From contig WTCM01000156.1 in NCBI GenBank assembly GCA_013138595.1, positions 1 through 37,732 of the forward strand: DNA of 37,732 nucleotides, written 5' to 3'. Source of the DNA: Methyloprofundus sp. (lineage in GTDB: Bacteria; Pseudomonadota; Gammaproteobacteria; Methylococcales; Methylomonadaceae). A model generated the notes under the pieces. It was not told the origin of the DNA, did no database searches, and saw only the letters and a list, made by a program, of their open reading frames with translations. The stretch's first letter is position 1. The number at the start of each line of letters is the position of its first letter. Shown here piece by piece: positions 1 to 8,005 of this stretch. Made by a program: the position numbers and the translations under genes.

Positions 1-19
1 ATAAACAGAGTGAACAGCA

Positions 20-2153
<2,134 letters not shown>

Positions 2154-2199
2154 GTGATAAAAGTCTCGTTCCCACCTGTCTGAGGCTGTAAAAAAATTC

Positions 2200-2246
2200 A
2201 AACTGGAGTCCAAAACGTGTTTTGGGCGGTTTTTTCTATCCAGTTT
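2200..2246 (+). terminator. nested hairpin terminator after eno
   Basis: An inner stem CCAAAA (2210-2215) / TTTTGG (2220-2225) with loop CGTG is followed by GCGG and six T residues (2230-2235). An outer pair of arms, AAACTGGA (2200-2207) and TCCAGTTT (2239-2246), encloses it. The inner hairpin plus T-run fits a rho-independent terminator 50-80 bp past the eno stop. The outer arms could compete with it or form a cruciform-like repeat. Confidence 0.7.
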
Positions 2247-2256
2247 TGTTGCTTGT

Positions 2257-2287
2257 AACGCTCTGTGTTATGCAAATACAGAGCGTT
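2257..2287. repeat. 10-bp perfect inverted repeat
   Basis: AACGCTCTGT (2257-2266) pairs perfectly with ACAGAGCGTT (2278-2287) across an 11-base loop. There is no T-run after it, so it is not a typical terminator. It may be a REP-like or decayed repeat element, or an mRNA or DNA hairpin. Copy number elsewhere in the genome cannot be judged from this window. Confidence 0.65.
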
Positions 2288-2464
2288 CCTGTGCAGTTTT
2301 CACAAAAATTGTAAGCACTAAGTACTCAATTTATAAGTCTATAGATGCAAGGTCTATAGTGATTGTTTACCTAAAAGATAATATCTCTTGTAGAGGGAGG
2401 ATATCTTGAATAATTGTTACCTGCTACACTCAAAAATCACCGTTTTGCTTTCTAGGAGTCAATA

Positions 2465-3298
2465 ATGACCGCCGCCCTATTAATCTGTCTTAAATTATCT
2501 GTCGTTGCTTTATTACTTGCCATCGGTATGCTTTCTACTAAAAAAGAAGTCACTTATCTGTGGCAGCGACCTAAATTATTATGGCGATCATTGCTTGCTA
2601 TGTATATATTAGTGCCTTTAGCCGCTATTTTATTTGTCTCCCTTTTACCTTTGGCAGATGGCTTAAAGTTAGCCGTTTTTGTTTTAGCTATTTCAGCAGG
2701 TGCGCCCTTATTACCCAAAAAACTAATGGGTCTAGGCTCTGATGAATATGTGTTAAGCCTGGTGGTGACGGCATCTATATTGGCGATTGTCACTGTACCA
2801 TTATGGTCAGCTGCTTTAGGTCCTTTGTTTGGTAGAACATCACATTTAGCCCCCTTAGAAGTCGCATTACTTATTTCAAAATCATTTTTAGTGCCTTTGG
2901 TTGTGGGTATGTTGATACGTCGATTTTTTCCTAATAATGCCGAAGTGATTGCCGATAAAATATTGACGATTGCAGGGGGAGTACTAACAGTTGCTGCGGT
3001 ACTATTATTAGCAACCCACTGGAAGTTGTTGCATACAGCGGGGTGGTCGGCATTACTTGCCTTGGCAGGGCTAACCTTGATATCACTGATGATTGGGCAC
3101 TTAATGGGCGGTGATGAGCCTGGTGAGCGCACTGCTTTAGCCGTCTCTTGTGCGACTCGACATTTGGGTTTAGCTATTTTAGTCGCGGCAGCAGCGCCTG
3201 GGGTAAAAACGGCTGTTTTTATATCGGCTTATATTGTCTCTTCGGCTGTGGTCGCTATTCCTTATCTTAAATGGCAAAAATCAAAAGGGTTTGAATGA
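2465..3298 (+). CDS. bile acid:sodium symporter-like membrane protein (BASS/SBF fold)
   Basis: A 277-residue, very hydrophobic protein with about nine predicted membrane helices (starting near residues 3-22, 40-60, 68-85, 95-115, 130-148, 163-182, 193-212, 225-243 and 247-265). The repeated inverted half and segments such as AISAGAPLLPKK and SCATRHLGLAILVAAA resemble the SBF/BASS transporter family, in which the conserved crossover segment has this type of sequence. It probably sits in the inner membrane as a secondary transporter of organic anions or similar solutes; the substrate cannot be told from sequence. The start is supported by AGGAG seven bases upstream of the ATG. It stands alone between two non-coding gaps, with no pathway context. 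Confidence 0.75.
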   Translation: MTAALLICLKLSVVALLLAIGMLSTKKEVTYLWQRPKLLWRSLLAMYILVPLAAILFVSLLPLADGLKLAVFVLAISAGAPLLPKKLMGLGSDEYVLSLVVTASILAIVTVPLWSAALGPLFGRTSHLAPLEVALLISKSFLVPLVVGMLIRRFFPNNAEVIADKILTIAGGVLTVAAVLLLATHWKLLHTAGWSALLALAGLTLISLMIGHLMGGDEPGERTALAVSCATRHLGLAILVAAAAPGVKTAVFISAYIVSSAVVAIPYLKWQKSKGFE

Positions 3299-3555
3299 AT
3301 TTGGAGTTGCTAGTGCGTACTGGTAGAGAAATAATTTCATAAGGTGTTAATGGCGTTAGTGTGGTAATATCAGTGACTGATTATGTACCAACCTTGATAA
3401 AAGTAATAAAATTCTTTAAGACTTTTATATTTTGTGTGGTATCACTAATCAGTTGTTTGTATTGCATTGTTATCATGCATTTTTTTTGATTAATCTAAAC
3501 CTTAGGGTTCGTAAGTTGCGAATTTTTATAGGATATAATAACCAGCGAGTATAGT

Positions 3556-4119
3556 ATGAGCATAACGAAAGATGAAGCAGTCAGTAAGATTGAGAGCGGT
3601 GTGGCAAGTATGGAAAAAAAGCTTGATACATTAAAAGCGCAAGCAGCCGATAGTGCTGATGATGCCTCAGTAAGTCTTCAAAAAAATATTGATGCTTTAG
3701 AACCTAAAGTTGAAACGGCAAAAGCTAAATTAGCAGAAATTGCTGATGCAAGCGATGAGCAATGGGAAGGGATGAAAGAATCGTTAGCAGAAAATTGGGC
3801 AGCGGCTAAAGTCAAAAAAGATGAAATGCTAGAAAAAGTTCAATCTGAAGTGGATGCGCAAGAAGAAAACCTTGCAGGCTTAAAAGCTAAGCTAGCGGAT
3901 GCAGCTGATGATGCGTCTGATGAAGTTCAGCAAATGATTAAAGATTTAGAGCCTCAAATTGAGCAAGCAAAAGAAAAATTAGCAGATATTGCGGATGCAA
4001 CAGAAGAAAACTGGGATGACCTTAAAGATGTATTAGAAGAAGGTTGGGATGATGCTAAAGTTAAATTTGATGATGGCTGGGGTAAGTTAAGCGATTCAGT
4101 AAAGAGCTTTTTTGCTTAA
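3556..4119 (+). CDS. acidic helical protein with two 83-residue repeats
   Basis: Unrecognised function. The 187 residues are almost all helix-forming and strongly acidic (A, D, E, K rich), with no signal peptide or membrane segment. Residues 8-91 and 91-174 are tandem copies offset by exactly 83 residues: ALEPKVETAKAKLAEIADA matches DLEPQIEQAKEKLADIADA, and the tryptophans W70 and W81 match W153 and W164 in WxxxKxxLxExWxxAKVK. The pattern suggests long amphipathic helices or a coiled coil, as in apolipoprotein-like or LEA-like stress proteins, but that is a guess from composition. It ends with GWGKLSDSVKSFFA. A monocistronic unit is likely: long upstream non-coding sequence with TATAAT at 3534-3539 and a strong terminator 15 bp past the stop. 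Confidence 0.8.
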   Translation: MSITKDEAVSKIESGVASMEKKLDTLKAQAADSADDASVSLQKNIDALEPKVETAKAKLAEIADASDEQWEGMKESLAENWAAAKVKKDEMLEKVQSEVDAQEENLAGLKAKLADAADDASDEVQQMIKDLEPQIEQAKEKLADIADATEENWDDLKDVLEEGWDDAKVKFDDGWGKLSDSVKSFFA

Positions 4120-4134
4120 GGCTTGGTAAATTGC

Positions 4135-4168
4135 AAGAAGAGCTTCCGCAATAGAAGCTCTTCTTTTA
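4135..4168 (+). terminator. strong rho-independent terminator
   Basis: A 12-bp stem, centred on GAAGAGCTTC (4137-4146) and GAAGCTCTTC (4154-4163) and extended by two A-T pairs, closes a 7-base loop (CGCAATA) and runs into T residues. It ends the transcript of the helical repeat protein. Confidence 0.85.
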
Positions 4169-4195
4169 TGTTAGGTTTTATGTGATCATAAACCC

Positions 4196-4230
4196 AAAAG
4201 ATACCGTCCCAGAAAGGGGTATTATCTTTT
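4196..4230 (-). terminator. probable terminator of the minus-strand pilin/ligase unit
   Basis: AAAAGATACC (4196-4205) pairs with the interrupted arm GGTATTATCTTTT (4218-4230), with two unpaired bases in the stem. Read on the minus strand it lies 19 bases past the stop of the ligase gene and ends in TTTT. The imperfect stem makes it weaker than its neighbour at 4135. Confidence 0.5.
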
Positions 4231-4248
4231 GATGTATAAGAAACAGAA

Positions 4249-6183
4249 TTACCAAGATTTAAGCGTGTAGGTTCCGCGTTGTCTATTTTCTGCCTGCTTT
4301 TGTAGTGCTACTATCTGCTGCTTGATATTCGTGATTGCTTTTTGACGTTCTGTCGTTAGCAATATATTAAGCAGTGAATTTAAATAATAAATAGGGTCTT
4401 GAAAAGCCCCGTAATATTTTTTATTTAAACCCTCCTTATAAATTTGAATGGCCTGATCTATTTCCCCCTGCTTAATCAATACATTCGCGTAATTAACTCG
4501 TATTCGTAGGCTAAAGGGGTTGACCTTGATTGCTTGCGTATAAGCTAGCTTGATTTTTTGTAAGCGTTCAGGGTGACTAGCAGCTGATGTCAAGGTGTAA
4601 AAATCTGCTTTATGGGTGTAATTACTCGCACGATAAGGGTTTTTATCAATTGCCTCATTGCTCACCCTAAGTCCATTTTTGACTAAAAATCTTTGATTTT
4701 CTAAGCTAAGATTAAGTGTAGTGTCACTGAGTAATTGCTGGTACAGAGAGAGCTGTATAGCTAAAATATGCTCTTCATAAGGCAGTAAGGTGTGCGCTTT
4801 TTCACTTTCTTGTAAAAAGGCAATATTGTTAGGGTATGTTTTTTCAAGTTTTTCTAAACCAAAAACCTGTAATCCAGCCATCAGGCACAATAATATGGCA
4901 AGTACAGATAAAACACCGTAATACCCCGAGGCACTGGAAAACTGGCTACTGCTTGCTTGCCAATGTATATTTTTTTCTGGAGCTAGCTTATTAAGTTGCT
5001 GAGTCAGCACGCCGATATAAAGCCCTAATAATAATAAAGGGCCTGATTGATAAAGGTTAAAGCTAAAAAATGAATGAATAAAAAGGGCAATACATGCTGC
5101 AATTAGCCCTAAAGACTCAAGTTTGTCATGTTGTGCAGAAGATAAAATATAAAGTTTCTTGCATGACATAAAAAAGCTTATTAAGAAGCCGACAAATAAA
5201 AGCAGCCCCACAGGTCCTAATTCAATTAGAAATTGTAAATAGTCATTATGTGCATATAAACCCATATCAGGTGCGTGACGGTACTGTGGAAATAACCAGT
5301 TAAACATATTGAATCCCCAGCCGAAGAGTGGACGATCTAAATACATTTCCCAGCCAGACTGCCATAGGAAATCACGCCCATTTGCTAGAGCTGCTACATT
5401 ACCTGCTGTCGTTGATTCTGCTAGTCTTTGCCAGTTATTCGTCCCTGCTATTAGTTCAGTGCTAAAGTAGCCTGCGCATAAATAGGCACTCATTTTAAGA
5501 AAGGGAACGAGTGACAGTTTATGATATAGAGTGTGTGTTAAGAGTAGTAAAACACCGATACTTAGCCCAAGCGTTGCACCACGTGAAGTACTTAAGGCAA
5601 CGGTAAACGCACCTAAAAAGAGGGCAATCGCTAGCATGTATTGCGTATAGGCAGCTGTGCTTTGTTTTAAACATTGGGCGCAAAGTGGTAGCAGTATCAT
5701 GCACATAAAAATACCGTTGGTGTTTTTATTTGAGAAAAAGCCTAGTGCTTGCAGAGTGGGGGTGCTGAATAAATTTTGTTGAACTGATTTCCAAGTGATG
5801 ACGAGTAGTAATAGTATGAGCAAATTATAAAAAAAACCTTGTTGCTGCTGATTGCTCCAAAAACCTAGAATAACACCGATAGGGAAGAAATAAATCAAGG
5901 TGACAGCGGATAGGCTACTACTAAAGACAGGTGACCAAAAAATGGAGAGGGTTGCCCAAATGATAAATAAAATCAGGAAAATAAGGTAGCGGTTATAAGC
6001 TAGGATCAGTGTTTTTTGGTAGCAAGAAAAGAACTGATATAAAATGAGCCCGACTAAGAAGCTGATTGAAGAGAAATAATAGAGGTGTACCTTTTCACCA
6101 CCGCTGGTATTGATTGCTAGGAATAAACAAAGACAGATGCTACAAGCTAAGGAAAGATTGACTAATAAAGGTTTGATGGTCAT
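4249..6183 (-). CDS. PglL/WaaL/Wzy-family O-oligosaccharyltransferase or O-antigen ligase
   Basis: A 644-residue inner-membrane protein with roughly a dozen hydrophobic segments up to about residue 440, then a soluble C-terminal part with a TPR-like segment (about 545-600). The central region fits the Wzy_C/O-antigen ligase family: STSRGATLG near residue 198-206, and a periplasmic loop GWGFNMFNWLFP...AHNDYLQFLIELGPVG (about 288-326), with His312 at the position of the conserved loop histidine. Enzymes of this family move lipid-linked glycan to lipid A or, in the PglL/TfpO branch, to serine or threonine of proteins. It starts only 35 bp after a type IV pilin gene on the same strand, as in pilin glycosylation loci, so pilin O-glycosylation is the best inference. 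LPS O-antigen ligase or polymerase remains possible. Confidence 0.75.
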   Translation of the reverse strand: MTIKPLLVNLSLACSICLCLFLAINTSGGEKVHLYYFSSISFLVGLILYQFFSCYQKTLILAYNRYLIFLILFIIWATLSIFWSPVFSSSLSAVTLIYFFPIGVILGFWSNQQQQGFFYNLLILLLLVITWKSVQQNLFSTPTLQALGFFSNKNTNGIFMCMILLPLCAQCLKQSTAAYTQYMLAIALFLGAFTVALSTSRGATLGLSIGVLLLLTHTLYHKLSLVPFLKMSAYLCAGYFSTELIAGTNNWQRLAESTTAGNVAALANGRDFLWQSGWEMYLDRPLFGWGFNMFNWLFPQYRHAPDMGLYAHNDYLQFLIELGPVGLLLFVGFLISFFMSCKKLYILSSAQHDKLESLGLIAACIALFIHSFFSFNLYQSGPLLLLGLYIGVLTQQLNKLAPEKNIHWQASSSQFSSASGYYGVLSVLAILLCLMAGLQVFGLEKLEKTYPNNIAFLQESEKAHTLLPYEEHILAIQLSLYQQLLSDTTLNLSLENQRFLVKNGLRVSNEAIDKNPYRASNYTHKADFYTLTSAASHPERLQKIKLAYTQAIKVNPFSLRIRVNYANVLIKQGEIDQAIQIYKEGLNKKYYGAFQDPIYYLNSLLNILLTTERQKAITNIKQQIVALQKQAENRQRGTYTLKSW

Positions 6184-6218
6184 AAAGGCTTAAGTCTATT
6201 GGGGGGATAAAGAGAGCG

Positions 6219-6641
6219 TTAGACACCACTGCATTTAGCGGTCGTGTATTCTGCCTCTACTGTTGAAGTACAGTGCCACTTGCCTAATGTTGAGCGGTTA
6301 AGTGTGCTAGTTCTGCCATGAATATAACTAGAGCCACGATGAGTACAGCTGATTTTACCAGCTCCTTCTTCATTGGTATGTGCGGTAATGGCTAGGCAAT
6401 TTTCAGTGCTGCTTTGTAGCCCGATAATTATTGCAGAAATCTCTGCATTTGCATCATCATTTAAGCGTGTTTCTAACATAGTTCGCGCGGGATAAATTTC
6501 AGCAAGACCTGCTGTCACTTGTACTCTGGCAATATACCCTTGATAGGTTTTCATTGCAATAGAGCTAACAATACCAATGATCACTGTAATCACCATTAGT
6601 TCAATAAAAGTGAAACCTGACTGTTGAGTACTATGTTTCAT
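6219..6641 (-). CDS. type IV pilin-like protein (divergent second pilin)
   Basis: A 140-residue prepilin with a short basic leader, cleavage expected after Gly9, then FTFIELMVITVIIGIVSSIAM, which includes the conserved Glu at mature position 5 (residue 14). It is a paralogue of the pilin at 6803-7234: shared [16 protein letters not shown], matching spacing, and the same four cysteines (NC, SCTH, WHC, KCSG near the C-terminus). It is more diverged, with unusual substitutions in the normally constant N-terminal helix. A strong terminator separates it from the first pilin, so it probably has its own promoter or lives on read-through. It is followed by the PglL-like enzyme 35 bp on. It may be a minor, alternative or adhesive pilin; which one is not visible. 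Confidence 0.85.
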   Translation of the reverse strand: MKHSTQQSGFTFIELMVITVIIGIVSSIAMKTYQGYIARVQVTAGLAEIYPARTMLETRLNDDANAEISAIIIGLQSSTENCLAITAHTNEEGAGKISCTHRGSSYIHGRTSTLNRSTLGKWHCTSTVEAEYTTAKCSGV

Positions 6642-6731
6642 TACGATCTCTTCTTATTGAATTAGGGTTTATGATGCGAGAAGTTTTTTTTGTTTTTTAG
6701 TCTACTTGATGATTTTAATTTATAAAGTAAA

Positions 6732-6769
6732 AAAAAACCCCACCGATAAGAATCAAGGTGGGGTTTTTT
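6732..6769 (-). terminator. strong bidirectional terminator between the two pilin genes
   Basis: A perfect 13-bp stem AAAAAACCCCACC (6732-6744) / GGTGGGGTTTTTT (6757-6769) around a 12-base loop. It works on either strand by sequence; on the minus strand it lies about 35 bases past the stop of the main pilin gene. A stable 3' hairpin is expected for a highly expressed pilin message. Confidence 0.88.
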
Positions 6770-6802
6770 ATAAACAATCCAGTTGTATTGCTTATTTAAC
6801 TA

Positions 6803-7234
6803 TTAAGCAGCACCTGAACATTTACCAGTGTATTTACCGGCAATAGCTGAAGAACAACTCCATTGACCATTTGCATCACGAGCTAATGTTGTAATCAGTC
6901 CGCTGATTCCATTCGCACCAATATGGGTACATTTGATTGTGGCTACACCAGTGCCGTTAGTTGCTACAACTGCAATAGTAGAGCAGTTTGCAGTAGGTGA
7001 ATGTAGACCAATATCTGCAAGTGTGATGCTTGCTGCTGCACTAACATCTTCAACTAAAATAGATTCAGTCATTGTTTTTCCTGGTGTGATTTCTGCTAAT
7101 CCAGCTGTGAACTGAGATTTAGCGATGTAATCTTGATACGCAGGAATCGCGATAGACGCTAGGATACCGATGATTGCGACAACAATCATCAATTCGATTA
7201 GGGTGAAACCTTGTTGCATTTTTTGAGTGTTCAT
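6803..7234 (-). CDS. pilA: type IV major pilin (PilA-like)
   Basis: A 143-residue prepilin: leader MNTQKMQQG, cleavage after Gly9, methylated Phe10 expected, then [29 protein letters not shown] with Glu14 at mature position 5, the classical type IVa pilin N-terminus. Four cysteines (in NCS, KCTH, SCSS and KCSG) give two possible disulfides, the last defining the D-loop near the C-terminus. A good Shine-Dalgarno (AAGGA) lies 8 bases before the ATG. A sigma-54-type promoter about 60 bp upstream suggests RpoN plus PilS/PilR-type control, the rule for pilA in Pseudomonas. The product polymerises into a pilus used for twitching, attachment or DNA uptake; assembly genes are not in the window. Confidence 0.93.
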   Translation of the reverse strand: MNTQKMQQGFTLIELMIVVAIIGILASIAIPAYQDYIAKSQFTAGLAEITPGKTMTESILVEDVSAAASITLADIGLHSPTANCSTIAVVATNGTGVATIKCTHIGANGISGLITTLARDANGQWSCSSAIAGKYTGKCSGAA

Positions 7235-7291
7235 AATCTTATTCCTTATATTAAATTAAAAACTACATTGAGTGAAACTCACAATAGTTAA

Positions 7292-7307
7292 AGCAGGGTT
7301 CGTGCCA
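7292..7307 (-). promoter_or_regulatory. sigma-54 (-24/-12) promoter of pilA
   Basis: The minus strand reads TGGCACGAACCCTGCT, against the consensus TGGCACG-N4-TTGCW: one mismatch in the conserved positions and the required GG-N10-GC spacing. Transcription would start near 7281, giving a leader of about 47 bases before the pilin ATG at 7234. Confidence 0.82.
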
Positions 7308-7483
7308 AAAGTTAAACAACTGTAGATTAACTTACAATAAACCACCTTTAAATAGATGTTATTTGTTTTTATTGATTGTTTTTAAAGGTATTTTTATGGT
7401 TTAAAATAATTTAATATTAAAGTGTTCTGTATGGATTCTTGGTCATAATAACTTATTTAAAATAGGGGTAATCATTCGGTTTG

Positions 7484-7518
7484 TGTCTAAAAGTGACAAT
7501 AAATGTCACTATTATGTC
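7484..7518. promoter_or_regulatory. candidate enhancer (PilR-type) sites
   Basis: TGTC at 7484, its complement GACA at 7495, and TGTC at 7504 and 7515 recur at about 9-11 bp steps, and AGTGACA (7492-7498) / TGTCACT (7504-7510) is a perfect inverted repeat. PilR sites in Pseudomonas contain TGTC, and these lie about 200-235 bp upstream of the inferred pilA start, acceptable for a sigma-54 activator. They could instead serve the divergent antitoxin gene. Confidence 0.45.
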
Positions 7519-7549
7519 CTTGTTGCCTATTTTGGTTAATTTTATTGGC

Positions 7550-7595
7550 TTGTATATAGAAAAGATAGGTCTACAATATAATACAAAAGTATTAT
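7550..7595 (+). promoter_or_regulatory. antitoxin promoter and operator-like palindrome
   Basis: TTGTAT (7550-7555) and TACAAT (7572-7577), 16 bp apart, or the overlapping TATAAT (7577-7582), are candidate promoter boxes. ATAATAC (7578-7584) and GTATTAT (7589-7595) form a perfect 7-bp inverted repeat around AAAA, directly over the -10 region. That is the place where a RelB/DinJ-type antitoxin would bind to repress its own operon. Confidence 0.5.
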
Positions 7596-7610
7596 TTAAG
7601 GAGTTTTGTT

Positions 7611-7862
7611 ATGCCCTCTATTGTAAAAGAAACAACCAGTATTAAATTAGATAAAGAGTCAAAAGAAAAAGCTAAATTGATTTTTAAAGAGCTAGGAATC
7701 AGTATGGGGGATGCTTTTAATATGTTTTTAAGTCAAGTCAATTTGCACCAAGGACTGCCCTTTGAGGTGAAAATTCCAAATGAAGTGACTAAAAAGGTCA
7801 TTAAAGAAGCGAGGCAAGGTAAAAATGTGGATGATTTTTCGTTTGATGAGCTTCAAAGGTGA
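7611..7862 (+). CDS. RelB/DinJ-family antitoxin
   Basis: An 83-residue protein with the family pattern: N-terminal beta strand TTSIKLDKESKEKAKLIFKELG followed by SMGDAFNMFLSQV, the ribbon-helix-helix DNA-binding half, then GLPFEVKIPNEVT and a charged C-terminal toxin-binding tail (DDFSFDELQR). Members bind and neutralise a YafQ/RelE-type mRNA interferase and autorepress the operon. A strong Shine-Dalgarno (AAGGAG) precedes the ATG, and a palindrome sits over the promoter. The toxin gene that should follow is reduced to a remnant overlapping the antitoxin stop by 4 bp, so this is an orphan antitoxin unless it neutralises a toxin elsewhere. Confidence 0.9.
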   Translation: MPSIVKETTSIKLDKESKEKAKLIFKELGISMGDAFNMFLSQVNLHQGLPFEVKIPNEVTKKVIKEARQGKNVDDFSFDELQR

Positions 7863-7978
7863 AAATAAAACGACATAAAGCATTTATTATAGGTGGGGAT
7901 ACCTTAGTCATTTACCTGATTATTGATAGTGAAGTAACACTCATGAGACTTGGGAGCCATACTCAATTATTTAAATAA
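7859..7978 (+). pseudogene. internally deleted YafQ-family toxin remnant
   Basis: A GTG start overlaps the antitoxin stop (GTGA), the usual antitoxin-toxin junction. The 39 codons begin KIKRHKAF, like the start of YafQ-type toxins, and continue directly into GGDTLVIYLIIDSEVTLM and RLGSHTQLF, which match the toxin C-terminus (E. coli YafQ ends LIYKLTDKLLRF...GTHAALFG). About 50 central residues are missing, yet the frame is kept. Aligned by eye with E. coli YafQ, the equivalents of Asp67 and His87 remain while His50, Asp61 and His63 are lost, so an active mRNA interferase is unlikely. The small product, if made, could still bind the antitoxin. Confidence 0.8.
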
Positions 7979-8005
7979 GTAAATCTAACGATTAGGAGCA
8001 AATGT

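Larger units (their letters stand above)
2154..2464. other. intergenic region after eno, repeat-rich
   Basis: No coding sequence is seen in these 311 bases. They hold the eno terminator, a 10-bp inverted repeat (2257-2287), two direct copies of GTCTATAG (2337-2344 and 2352-2359; the CTATAG core is itself palindromic), and a good Shine-Dalgarno AGGAG near 2454 for the next gene. The stretch near 2163 (CTCGTTCCCACC) and the 2257 hairpin look like remnants of a dispersed intergenic repeat; this last point is inference. Confidence 0.6.

Noticed and set aside
2554-3132. 192-codon open frame opposite the BASS-like transporter
   Set aside because: The plus-strand frame has a clear membrane-protein pattern and an AGGAG site; the reverse frame is its low-complexity shadow.
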